DNA from: Cellulomonas sp. HZM
GTDB taxonomy: Bacteria > Actinomycetota > Actinomycetes > Actinomycetales > Cellulomonadaceae
NCBI RefSeq assembly: GCF_000708885.1
Contig: NZ_JEOE01000004.1
Span: forward strand, 120,029 to 184,028
Length of the DNA stretch: 64,000 bases
Reading direction: 5' to 3'
Shown here: in pieces, positions 22,768-30,185 of the stretch
How the letters are laid out: the number at the start of each line of letters is the position of its first letter
Position numbering within the stretch: the first letter of the stretch is position 1
Position numbers and translations under genes: made by a program
Notes under the pieces: generated by a model
The model's input: the letters and a program-made list of their open reading frames with translations, nothing else
Database searches by the model: none
What the model was told of the DNA's origin: nothing

Positions 22768-22965
22768 TCAGGGATCGTCGCTGCCCGGCGCCTCGTGCGA
22801 GCGCTCTTCGACCTGCTGCACATGTGCGCGCAGCAGTCGGCGGAAGTCGTCCTCCAGCTGCGCCGTCCGCGCAGAGGTCGGGTCCTGGCGCTTGGCGGCG
22901 AACCATGCCTCGCGGGCGGCGCGGATGTCCTGGTTGTCGATGTCGATCCAGTCTTCCTCGCCCAT
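22768..22965 (-). CDS. Small hypothetical protein, 65 aa
   Basis: Reads MGEEDWIDIDNQDIRAAREAW then a basic/acidic helical stretch ending HEAPGSDDP. Predicted as mostly helical with many charged residues, no signal peptide or membrane segment. ATG 22965 is chosen because the protein is well formed from there and upstream residues are compositionally noise-like; no strong ribosome binding site. I do not recognise the family. It is convergent with merR, 3 bp apart. Confidence 0.5.
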   Translation of the reverse strand: MGEEDWIDIDNQDIRAAREAWFAAKRQDPTSARTAQLEDDFRRLLRAHVQQVEERSHEAPGSDDP

Positions 22966-23089
22966 CAGATCACGGTCCGCCTCGACCGCCGGACTCGCAG
23001 CCCGCGATCCTCGGGTTCGCCCGAACGTGTGATGGGTGCACCGGCGGGTCCGGGACGAAGGATCGCGGGGTGCGCCGACCACTGTCGCT

Positions 23090-23125
23090 ATGGGCCGATC
23101 GGGCGAATTCGCCCGATCGGCCCAT
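23090..23125. repeat. 36-bp perfect palindrome
   Basis: A continuous 36-bp perfect palindrome centred on GAATTC; the left half reads ATGGGCCGATCGGGCGAA and the right half is its exact reverse complement. It lies about 85 bp before the BldC-like gene and 125 bp upstream of the small gene on the other strand. It could form a very stable cruciform or hairpin. It is too long for an ordinary dimeric operator; whether it is a terminator, a protein-binding site or a mobile-element scar is not clear. Confidence 0.85.
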
Positions 23126-23210
23126 GGTCAGGGGAAGCGAACGCGCGCGTAGCGAGCGTCAGAGCTAGCGTCGAGAGCGAGGTGGTCGACGACGACGGGG
23201 GAGCGACGAC

Positions 23211-23417
23211 ATGGCAACCGATGAATCCGACGACCGTGACGTCCTCCTGACGCCCGCCCAGGTCGCCGACCTGTTCGGGGTCGACCCGAAGACGGTCACG
23301 CGCTGGGCCCGCGCCGGCCGTCTCTCGACGATACGGACGCTCGGCGGCCATCGCCGCTACCACCTGGCCGAGGTCGAAGCGCTGCGGGATGTCCCGACCC
23401 AGTCGCAACGCGACTAG
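23211..23417 (+). CDS. BldC-like / excisionase-type MerR-fold DNA-binding protein
   Basis: 68-aa single-domain DNA-binding protein. LLTPAQVADLFGVDPKTVTRWARAGRLSTIRTLGGHRRYHLAEVE is the helix-turn-helix plus wing of the BldC/MerR_1 family, lacking the dimerising coiled coil. In Streptomyces BldC binds direct repeats cooperatively and controls development; the GGHRRY wing motif is characteristic of this group. A GGGGGAG stretch lies 7 nt before the ATG. Whether this is the main BldC orthologue or an excisionase-like relative cannot be decided; the palindrome and duplicated gene fragment on either side hint at past rearrangement. Confidence 0.82.
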   Translation: MATDESDDRDVLLTPAQVADLFGVDPKTVTRWARAGRLSTIRTLGGHRRYHLAEVEALRDVPTQSQRD

Positions 23418-23419
23418 GA

Positions 23420-23554
23420 CTGCTCGCCGCCGAGCTCGTCGGGCTCGAGTCCCGCCTGCCGTGCTGGACCCGCAGCCGGGGCACGATCCGCGACTTCCTG
23501 GTTCGCTCCCCGCACGAGGTCCTGCCGCGCGAGGCGACCACCGTCTCGCCGTGA
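23420..23554 (+). pseudogene. Duplicated 3' end of the MerR gene (45 codons)
   Basis: Starting 2 bp after the BldC-like stop, 135 bp align without gaps to the last 135 bp of the MerR gene (22630-22764), including the stop codon. The copy still reads open (LLAAELVGLESRLPCWTRSR ... HEVLPREA) but has no start or DNA-binding domain and has diverged at scattered positions. It is a partial gene duplicate and is probably not expressed as protein. Confidence 0.8.
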
Positions 23555-23557
23555 GCC

Positions 23558-24100
23558 TCAGCGGACCGACCTCGCGGCTCCGGCGACGTGACCGGGCGGC
23601 ACAGGAGGCACGGAGGGCACAGCGGGACGCTGGTCGGTCACGACGACGGCCCAGCGCCCGGACCTGAGCGTCAGCCAGCACCAGCTGCCCGCACCCGCCT
23701 CGACGCACCTGCCCGGCTCGATCGCCGCGACGAGCCCGCGGACCACGTCGCCCCGCGTGACGACGAGCGGGGCGCCAGTCGTCGTCGCGAGCACCGCGTC
23801 CTCGAGCACCGCGAGGGGACGCGTCCCCGCGAGGCGGCTGTCGACGACGTGCGGGACCGCCGCCGCCAGCGCCGCCACGTGCGCGGTCTGCCACTCCCCC
23901 CGGCCGGCGCCCGACACCACGCGGGCCACGCCGAGCGCCAGGACGGCGGCCGCGAGCCGCTCCGCCTGCGCGACGCCGACCGCGTCGAGGGGGGCGTCGG
24001 GAGCCAGGTCGGCCGACACGTCGTCGGCGGCAGGCTCGTCGGGCACGGCCCGGCGGCCCTCGCACGCCAGGAACAGGTGCCGCGAGCGCGCCGTCCTCAT
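23558..24100 (-). CDS. Histidine-phosphatase-fold protein lacking catalytic residues
   Basis: 180 aa. The fold is recognisable from GVAQAERLAAAVLALGVARVV (canonical G..QA..LA..L....V), SGAGRGEWQTAHVAALAAAV (canonical SSPLRRARQTA) and APLVVTRGDVVRGLVAAI (canonical VTHGGVIRALLA). The phosphatase signature RHG at the N-terminus is replaced by LFLACEG, and the second catalytic His (THG) is Arg (TRG). Both catalytic histidines are therefore missing and the protein is probably a non-enzymatic relative. ATG overlaps the preceding membrane-protein stop by 4 nt, in an operon with a VIT-like protein and DUF211. Confidence 0.75.
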   Translation of the reverse strand: MRTARSRHLFLACEGRRAVPDEPAADDVSADLAPDAPLDAVGVAQAERLAAAVLALGVARVVSGAGRGEWQTAHVAALAAAVPHVVDSRLAGTRPLAVLEDAVLATTTGAPLVVTRGDVVRGLVAAIEPGRCVEAGAGSWCWLTLRSGRWAVVVTDQRPAVPSVPPVPPGHVAGAARSVR

Positions 24101-24642
24101 GCGATGTCCAGCACTGTGCCCACGACGGTGACGACGACGCCGCCCAGCAGCATTGCCACCGCCCAGCGCGTGCGGCGAGCCGCCAGGACCGATCCGATCA
24201 CCCACCCGAGCGCACCGAGGAACCCGATGGTGACCGCGATCGTCACGAGCGCCGGGACCGGCAGCAGTCCGCCGACGAGCAGCGGGGTCGACGCCCCGAC
24301 GAGGCTCGCCAGGCTCGCGACGACCGTCGCGAGCGCCGACTCGCGCACCACGGCACGACCCAGGTTCGTCGCGGCGAGTCGTCCCGGCTGAGTCAGGTTG
24401 AGCTGCCGCGAGGAGCGCACGAGGACGGACCTGCGCTCGGCGTAGTCCGCGACGAAGACGGTGAACCCCGCGGTGACGAGGGCCGCCGTCCCGACGCGGA
24501 GCGCGAGCGAGACCCCGAGCGCGGCGCCGGCGTCGCGCAGGATCGCGGCCGACGCGAGAGTCAGGGCGTTGAGGATGCCGTCCGTGAGGCCCAGCACGAG
24601 GGGCAGCACCGGGACGAGGCGCCACCCGGGGGTGCCGACCAC
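24097..24642 (-). CDS. VIT/CCC1-like membrane protein
   Basis: 181-aa membrane protein with about five hydrophobic helices. The first, LPLVLGLTDGILNALTLASAA, matches the start of VIT1/CCC1 iron and manganese transporters (GLTDGI...LT), and there is a cytoplasmic loop with Glu/Arg (ADYAERRSVLVRSSRQLNL). The metal-binding helical insert of plant VIT1 is shorter here, so transport is plausible but unproven. GTG start shares one base with the DUF211 stop (TAGTG), and its own stop overlaps the phosphatase-like gene. Confidence 0.75.
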   Translation of the reverse strand: MVGTPGWRLVPVLPLVLGLTDGILNALTLASAAILRDAGAALGVSLALRVGTAALVTAGFTVFVADYAERRSVLVRSSRQLNLTQPGRLAATNLGRAVVRESALATVVASLASLVGASTPLLVGGLLPVPALVTIAVTIGFLGALGWVIGSVLAARRTRWAVAMLLGGVVVTVVGTVLDIA

Positions 24643-24926
24643 TAACGCATCCTCGGGACGACGTCGATCACCCTGCTGCCGGCCACGACCTCGTCGATGC
24701 TGTGCAGGACGGCGCCCGCGCGCTCGATCGCGTGGAACAGGGCGTCGCAGTCGATGTCCGGGCCCTCGACCGTGACCTGCGTGCCCACGGTCTCGATGTC
24801 GATCTCGTTGACCGTGATGTTGACGGCGTCGACGCCGTCAACCACCTCGATCGCATGCGCGAGCGTGACCAGGTGCGGGCGGTCGACGACCTTGTCGACG
24901 TCCAGGGACAGGCGGCGTACGGGCAT
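24642..24926 (-). CDS. DUF211 family protein
   Basis: 94-aa protein of the DUF211 family, more familiar from archaea. It has the ferredoxin-like pattern beta-alpha-beta (MPVRRLSLDVDKVVDRPHLV, AVNITVNEIDIETVGTQVTV, DALFHAIERAGAVLHSIDEV). Structures of relatives show oligomeric rings and suggest metal or small-molecule binding, but no role is established. The ribosome binding site GGAGG is inside a 9-bp hairpin stem (24929-24953), so translation is probably controlled. It is the first gene of an operon with a VIT-like membrane protein, which supports a link to metal or envelope homeostasis. Confidence 0.8.
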   Translation of the reverse strand: MPVRRLSLDVDKVVDRPHLVTLAHAIEVVDGVDAVNITVNEIDIETVGTQVTVEGPDIDCDALFHAIERAGAVLHSIDEVVAGSRVIDVVPRMR

Positions 24927-24928
24927 GA

Positions 24929-24953
24929 CCTACCTCCACGTGTCGGAGGTAGG
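24929..24953 (-). promoter_or_regulatory. Ribosome-binding-site hairpin in the DUF211 leader
   Basis: On the mRNA strand CCTACCTCC (24953-24945), loop GACACGT, then GGAGGTAGG (24937-24929), two bases before the ATG. The whole Shine-Dalgarno sequence GGAGG is paired in a perfect 9-bp stem. Such a leader would block initiation unless melted by temperature, a protein or a ligand. Confidence 0.75.
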
Positions 24954-25021
24954 GCCCATCAGCGCTGACGCGGTTCGGACGGTCGTCCCGGCGGGGTCCA
25001 TCGCCGTGGTTCGTCAGTGTA

Positions 25022-25051
25022 GGGGTCCGCCGCTCCACGGCGGCGGACCCC
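25022..25051 (-). terminator. Hairpin terminator after the enolase gene
   Basis: GGGGTCCGCCG (25022-25032) and CGGCGGACCCC (25041-25051): perfect 11-bp stem with 8-nt loop, 6 bp after the enolase stop on the minus strand. Confidence 0.8.
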
Positions 25052-25057
25052 GCGACC

Positions 25058-26344
25058 TCACCTCAGGCGCGCCTCGCTCGTCAGTCCGTACGGCAGCTCG
25101 GGCGCCGTCGCGGCGATCTCGAGCAGCCGGTTGTACTTCGCGACGCGCTCGCCGCGGGCCGGTGCCCCGCTCTTGAGCTGGCCGGTCCCCGTCGCGACGG
25201 TGAGGTCGGCGATGAACGGGTCCGGGGTCTCGCCGGACCGGTGAGAGACCATCTGCGTGTAGCCGGCCTCCCGGCTGATCCGTTGCGCGTCGAGGGTCTC
25301 CGTCACGGTCCCGATCTGGTTGAGCTTGATGAGCGACGAGTTGCCGACGCCGCGCCCGATCGCCTCGGTGATGATCGCCGGGTTGGTGACGAAGATGTCG
25401 TCGCCGACGAGCTGCAGACGCTCCCCGAGGCGCGCCGTGAGCCGCTCCCAGCCGTCCCAGTCGCCCTCGGCCAGCCCGTCCTCGAGCGACCACACCGGGA
25501 AGTCCGCGGCAATCTGCTCGTAGCGGGCGATCATGTCGTCGCTGCTGAGCGTCTCGCCCGCCACGTGGTAGCTCCCGTCGCGGTAGAACTCGCTCGCCGC
25601 GGGGTCGAGCGCGATCGCGACACCCGAGGCGCCCGCGGGGTAGCCCGCGTCGCCGATCGCCTGCACGATGAGCCGCAGCACGTCCTCGGGCTGCGCGATG
25701 TCGGGCGCGAACCCGCCCTCGTCGCCCAGCCCGGTGGCGTCGCCACGCGTGCGCAGCAGCGAGCGCAGCGCCGCGTAGACCGCCGCTCCCGCACGGACCG
25801 CCTCCGGGAAGCTCGGTGCGCCGACCGGCGCGATCATGAACTCTTGGAAGTCGAGGTCGTTGGGGGCGTGCACCCCGCCGTTGAGCACGTTGAGGTGCGG
25901 CACGGGCAACCGGGCCTCGACGTCGGCCGGTCGCAGCGACACCCACAGCGGGTCGCCTCCGGCGAACGCCCTGGCCGCGGCCATCGACACACCGACGAGC
26001 GCGTTGGCGCCGAGACGCGACTTCGTCGGGGTGCCGTCCAGCTCGATCATCGCGGCGTCGAGGTCCGCGAGCGAGGCCCACGTGCGCGACCGGAGCAGGT
26101 CGGCGAGCTCGCCGTCGACGTTCGCGACCGCGTGCATCACGCCTTTGCCGCCGAACCTCTTGTCGTCGCCGTCACGCAGCTCGACGGCCTCGCGCGTGCC
26201 GGTCGACGCCCCCGAGGGCACGCCGGCGACGTAGCGCACGCCGTCGCGGTCCGTGAGCGTCACCTGGAGTGTCGGGTTGCCCCGCGAGTCCAGGACCTCC
26301 AGAGCGGAGACGTCGGAGAAGGCAACATCGTTGCGGGTCATCAT
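25058..26344 (-). CDS. eno: Enolase (phosphopyruvate hydratase)
   Basis: 428-aa enolase, interconverting 2-phosphoglycerate and phosphoenolpyruvate. Length and motifs are standard: LEVLDSRGNPT at the N-terminus, GASTGTREAVELRDGD loop, the metal ligand region WSLEDGLAEGDW, catalytic Lys in SLIKLNQIGTVTET and the SHRSGE lid. ATG 26344 has AAGGA 6 nt upstream. Its neighbours (DUF211/VIT operon, DUF2180 protein) are not the ftsB/cell-division genes that normally accompany the main actinobacterial eno, so it may be a second copy. It is enzymatically complete by sequence. Confidence 0.93.
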   Translation of the reverse strand: MMTRNDVAFSDVSALEVLDSRGNPTLQVTLTDRDGVRYVAGVPSGASTGTREAVELRDGDDKRFGGKGVMHAVANVDGELADLLRSRTWASLADLDAAMIELDGTPTKSRLGANALVGVSMAAARAFAGGDPLWVSLRPADVEARLPVPHLNVLNGGVHAPNDLDFQEFMIAPVGAPSFPEAVRAGAAVYAALRSLLRTRGDATGLGDEGGFAPDIAQPEDVLRLIVQAIGDAGYPAGASGVAIALDPAASEFYRDGSYHVAGETLSSDDMIARYEQIAADFPVWSLEDGLAEGDWDGWERLTARLGERLQLVGDDIFVTNPAIITEAIGRGVGNSSLIKLNQIGTVTETLDAQRISREAGYTQMVSHRSGETPDPFIADLTVATGTGQLKSGAPARGERVAKYNRLLEIAATAPELPYGLTSEARLR

Positions 26345-26381
26345 GCGTCCTTCCGTGCGGTGTGCGAATGGGTTCGACGGT

Positions 26382-26630
26382 TCACGCGGTTGCGACCTTG
26401 TGGCTGCGGGTGCGGACGGCGAGCGGGGCGGCGCCCGACGGCGCGCACGCGCTGCACCAGACGCGGCGGCCAGGCAGGACCGTCGCGGAGGGCGAGCCGA
26501 CGGAGTGGACCTCCTGGCGCGGGACGCCGACGAGCGCGTGCACGACGCAGAGCGCGGCACCGCACGACGAGCACACCGCGGAGGCGGGGGACTCGGTCTG
26601 CAGGGAGGTGAGGCAGTCGAAGCAGTTCAT
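26382..26630 (-). CDS. DUF2180-type zinc-ribbon protein
   Basis: 82 aa. Cys pairs MNCFDC near the N-terminus, VCSSCGAALCVVHAL in the middle and WCSACAP further on give a putative zinc-binding pattern with a His, as in the small actinobacterial DUF2180 family. Basic C-terminus (RTRSHKVATA). No enzymatic residues. It precedes the enolase gene on the same strand by 37 bp, so the two may be cotranscribed. Function unknown. Confidence 0.8.
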   Translation of the reverse strand: MNCFDCLTSLQTESPASAVCSSCGAALCVVHALVGVPRQEVHSVGSPSATVLPGRRVWCSACAPSGAAPLAVRTRSHKVATA

Positions 26631-27051
26631 GGGATCTTCTTTCCGGGCACGAGCGCGATGGGTCGGGTACGGGGGACCACGAGTCGCCCCGTCGGCCGCC
26701 GGGTGGGCGGGACATGGGCTCCGACCGCGCGGAGGTCCGCGCTCGTGTGCCATCCGCAGGCCGCTCATGGGCGCGCTCCTGTCCGTCCTGGACAGGAACC
26801 ATCAGCCTGGGTGGCGGTTCAGACCCTCGTGGGTCTCGGCGGGATCCATCGCCTGGTCGCGACAGTACGACACGACCCGGCGGACCGCGACCCCATCCGT
26901 GGCGAGGCCGTGGCGAGGCCTGCGCGAGGTGGCTCGGGTTGAGCATCGGGCGCGACGGTGCCACCCTGGCGGTGGCGATGGGGCTCGCCGGGAGAAGGTC
27001 TCCGAACCGCCGCGACGGCTGATGGCACCTGCTGGAGGAGAGGCCGTCGCC
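26631..27051. other. Intergenic region, 421 bp
   Basis: Gap between the divergent DUF2180 and MutS-like genes. It holds an 8-bp stem-loop TCCTGTCC-GTCCT-GGACAGGA (26777-26797) that could be a leader structure or a protein site. No convincing small gene was seen; frames here have the Arg/Gly/Pro-rich make-up of shadow reading frames. Confidence 0.6.
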
Positions 27052-28662
27052 ATGCCCGTTCCTGCCCGCGCGGAGCCCGAGACCGACGCAGTTCCGTCCG
27101 ACGCAGTGCGTTCCGACGCAGTGCCGTCCGGCAGCCTGCTCGACACGACCGCCACACGCCCCCCGCTGGGCGAGGACGCGCTGCACGACCTCGCGATCGA
27201 CCAGCTGGTCACGCGGCTTGCGACGCAGGTCGGGGACGACCTCGCCGCGGTGCTGACCGTGCCGCTCGCGACGGTCGACGCCGTCCGTCGCCGGCAGGAC
27301 GTCGCCCGCGCGCTCGACGTGCCCGCGGTGCGCGCGGTCGTCGAGACGTTCGTCGACGCCGTCACGCGCAGCGTCGGGCAGCACGCGGAGGCGCGCAAGG
27401 CGTACCCCGTGGAGGCCGACCTGTGGCGGCTGCACGCGGCGACGACGTACCTCGACGCCCTCGTCGCCCTCGCGTCGGACCTGCCGCGCGAGCTGGCCGG
27501 CGCGGGCAGTCGGAGCGCGGCGCTCGACGAGGTCGCCCGCGCATGCGCCGAGCGCGTCGACGAGCCCTCCTTCCGCGAGCTGTACGCGCGCGCGACGGCA
27601 CTCGCCGCCGCGGTCCACGACGTGACGGTCGCCCTGTGGCTGCACGGCGACACCGTGACCGTGGGGCGGTTCGACGACGAGCCCGACGACGTCGCCACCG
27701 TGCGCGAGGTGTTCGCACGGTTCGCGGACCACGGCCGCGCGAAGCGTCGGGTCGCTGCCGCACCTCCACGTACGAGCGGACGCCGGATGGACGAGGTGCA
27801 GGCGCACGTCCTGGGCATGGCCGCGCGGCTGCACCCGGAGGTGTTCGACGAGGTGCACGCGTTCGCCGCCGTCGGCGACGTCGTCGACGGGTTCGCCGCC
27901 CGGTTCGTGCACGACGTGCGGCTCTACCTCGCGTGGCTCGACGTGATCGCACCGCTGCGGGCCGCCGGGCTGCCGGTGTGCCTGCCGCGGGTCCGTGCCG
28001 GGCACGTGCACACCGACGCGCGCGAGGTGTACGACGTCGTCCTCGCGACCCGCCTCGTGGACCGCCACGAGGACGTCGTGACGAACGACCTGACCCTCGC
28101 GACGACCGAGCGCCTGCTCCTGCTCTCCGGGCCGAACCAGGGCGGCAAGACGACGTTCGCCCGCGCGGTCGGCCAGCTGCACCACCTCGCCGCCGTCGGG
28201 CTGCCCGTGCCGGGGCGCCGCGTCGCGCTCGGCCTCGCCGACCAGGTCCTGACGCACTTCGAACGGCCCGAGCGGCTCGGGAACCTGGCGGGCCGACTCG
28301 GCGAGGGACTGCACCGCATGAAGGACCTGCTGGGACGCGCGACCGCCGGCTCGGTCGTCGTCCTCAACGAGCCGTTCAGCTCCACGGGGCTGGACGACGC
28401 GCGCTTCCTCACGCGCGAGATCCTGGCGCGGGCACGGGCGACCGGCGCCCTCGTCGTGTGCGTCACGTTCGTCGACGACGTCGCAGGACCCGACGGCTCG
28501 ACGGTCTCCATGGTCGCCGAGGTCGATCCCGACGACGCCGCGGTGCGCACGTTCCACGTGACACGCCGCCCGCCCGACGGCCTCGCGTACGCGCGAGCGC
28601 TCGCACGCAGGCACGGGCTGACCGCCGAGCTCGTCCGGAGCAGGCTGGAGGACCGGTCGTGA
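27052..28662 (+). CDS. MutS-like ATPase without mismatch-recognition domain, first of pair
   Basis: 536 aa. The C-terminal half is a MutS-type ATPase: Walker A GPNQGGKTT (360-368), Walker B VVLNEPFSST with Glu440, and the usual signature loops in between (RLGEGLHRMKDL). The N-terminal ~350 residues are helical and resemble the MutS core/lever domains (III/IV), with no mismatch-binding Phe-x-Glu domain I. MutS family ATPases move or clamp on DNA, but this subgroup has no defined role. ATG 27052 is chosen, with GGAGGAG 11 nt upstream; ATG 27021 is an alternative. GTGA overlap with the second MutS-like gene. Confidence 0.85.
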   Translation: MPVPARAEPETDAVPSDAVRSDAVPSGSLLDTTATRPPLGEDALHDLAIDQLVTRLATQVGDDLAAVLTVPLATVDAVRRRQDVARALDVPAVRAVVETFVDAVTRSVGQHAEARKAYPVEADLWRLHAATTYLDALVALASDLPRELAGAGSRSAALDEVARACAERVDEPSFRELYARATALAAAVHDVTVALWLHGDTVTVGRFDDEPDDVATVREVFARFADHGRAKRRVAAAPPRTSGRRMDEVQAHVLGMAARLHPEVFDEVHAFAAVGDVVDGFAARFVHDVRLYLAWLDVIAPLRAAGLPVCLPRVRAGHVHTDAREVYDVVLATRLVDRHEDVVTNDLTLATTERLLLLSGPNQGGKTTFARAVGQLHHLAAVGLPVPGRRVALGLADQVLTHFERPERLGNLAGRLGEGLHRMKDLLGRATAGSVVVLNEPFSSTGLDDARFLTREILARARATGALVVCVTFVDDVAGPDGSTVSMVAEVDPDDAAVRTFHVTRRPPDGLAYARALARRHGLTAELVRSRLEDRS

Positions 28663-30176
28663 AGGTCCGGCTCATGTTCCCCGACCACGACGTCGACGGC
28701 GCGACGCCCGAGATGGCCGGTGCCGACGCCACGGCCGCGGACCTCGAGCTCGACACGCTGTGGGACGCGATGGCGCGCGGCGACGCGTTCGTGCGCGGGG
28801 TGGTCCGCGCGACGACCCTGCGGCCCGTCCAGGACGTCGCCGTCGTCGAGCACCGGCACGCGGTCCTCGCGGAGTGCCGGCGGGTGCCGGGGCTCCTCGA
28901 CGAGCTCGAGGAGGTCGCAGAGCGGGCCGTGACAGCGGAACGGCGTGCCTCGTCGTGGGTCTTCGACAGGTCCGCCTCCATGAGCCTCGGTCACGCGGTG
29001 ACGGTGCTCGACCTGCTGCTGGAGGACCTGCGGGCGCTGCGGGCGGTCGCCGACCGGTACGCCGACGACGTGACGTCACCGGGGTGGACCGCGCTGCTCG
29101 CGACCGTCCGCGCCGAGATCGACGACGACTACCTCGAGGTGCTGCGTGCCGAGGTGCGCCACCTGCGCCTCGAGGACGGGGTCGTGCTCAGCGCGCACCT
29201 GTCCCCGACGGGGCTCGCCTTGGGCCTCGTCCTGCGCCGCCCGCGGCCCGAGAACCACCACGTCCTGCAGCGCAACCCGCTGCTCCGGCCGACGCACTCG
29301 TGGACGGTGCCCGAGCGTGACGAGGGCGGTGCCCGCGCGTTCGGCGAGCTCCGCGACCGCGCGATCCTCGACGTCGCGACGACCGCGTTGCACGCCGCCG
29401 AGCACGTCGTCGGCTTCTTCGAGGCGCTCCGCACCGAGCTCGCGTTCTACCGCGGCTGCCTCACACTGACGGCCGCGCTCGAGGCAGCGGGCGCACGGTG
29501 GTGCCTCCCGACGACGACCACGCCCGCCGCCGGTGAGCACGAGCTGCGATGCGCCGGGGTCTACGACCCCTGCCTCGTGCTGCGCACGGGCACCGCGGCG
29601 GTCGTGAACGACGTCGACCTCCGAGGCCGGCGCCTGCTCGTCGTCAGTGGTGCGAACCACGGCGGCAAGTCGACGCTCCTGCGGGCGCTCGGCGTCGCGC
29701 ACCTCATGGCCCAGGCGGGGATGCCGGTCGCCGCGGAGCAGTGCACGGTCGCGCTGGTGCGCGACGTCCACACGCACTGGGCGCGCGAGGAGGACGCGGA
29801 CCTGCGCAGCGGGAAGCTCGACGAGGAGCTGACCCGGCTGTCCGACATCGTCGACCGCGTGCGGCCCGGGTCGATCGTCGTCAGCAACGAGTCGCTGTCG
29901 TCCACCACGGAGGACGAGGGGGCTGCGATCGCGCTCGAGGTCGTACGCGCGCTCGTCGACTGCGGCGTCGTCGTGTACCTCGTGACGCACCTGTACGACC
30001 TGTCGCGCCCGCTGCACGACGACGCGACGCGGCCCGCGGTCTGCCTGCGCGCGCCACGCCTCTCGTCGACCTCGCGGTACCGGCTCGAGCCCGGTGAGCC
30101 GCTGCGGACCAGCTTCGGCCGCGACCTGTACGACGAGGTCTTCGCGACGGCCGCGCCGCCCGGCAGCGCGGGCTAG
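28659..30176 (+). CDS. MutS-like ATPase without mismatch-recognition domain, second of pair
   Basis: 505 aa, paralogous in layout to its neighbour: helical N-terminal region of ~300 residues, then Walker A GANHGGKST (331-339), a loop with HTHWAREEDADLRSGKLDEEL, and Walker B SIVVSNESLSST with Glu411, followed by VVVYLVTHLYDL. No mismatch-binding or Smr nuclease domain is visible, so it is neither canonical MutS nor MutS2. The GTG start overlaps the first gene's stop, implying a heterodimer with asymmetric ATPase sites. It ends 9 bp before an F420-type gene on the same strand. Confidence 0.85.
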   Translation: MKVRLMFPDHDVDGATPEMAGADATAADLELDTLWDAMARGDAFVRGVVRATTLRPVQDVAVVEHRHAVLAECRRVPGLLDELEEVAERAVTAERRASSWVFDRSASMSLGHAVTVLDLLLEDLRALRAVADRYADDVTSPGWTALLATVRAEIDDDYLEVLRAEVRHLRLEDGVVLSAHLSPTGLALGLVLRRPRPENHHVLQRNPLLRPTHSWTVPERDEGGARAFGELRDRAILDVATTALHAAEHVVGFFEALRTELAFYRGCLTLTAALEAAGARWCLPTTTTPAAGEHELRCAGVYDPCLVLRTGTAAVVNDVDLRGRRLLVVSGANHGGKSTLLRALGVAHLMAQAGMPVAAEQCTVALVRDVHTHWAREEDADLRSGKLDEELTRLSDIVDRVRPGSIVVSNESLSSTTEDEGAAIALEVVRALVDCGVVVYLVTHLYDLSRPLHDDATRPAVCLRAPRLSSTSRYRLEPGEPLRTSFGRDLYDEVFATAAPPGSAG

Positions 30177-30185
30177 CCTCGACGG

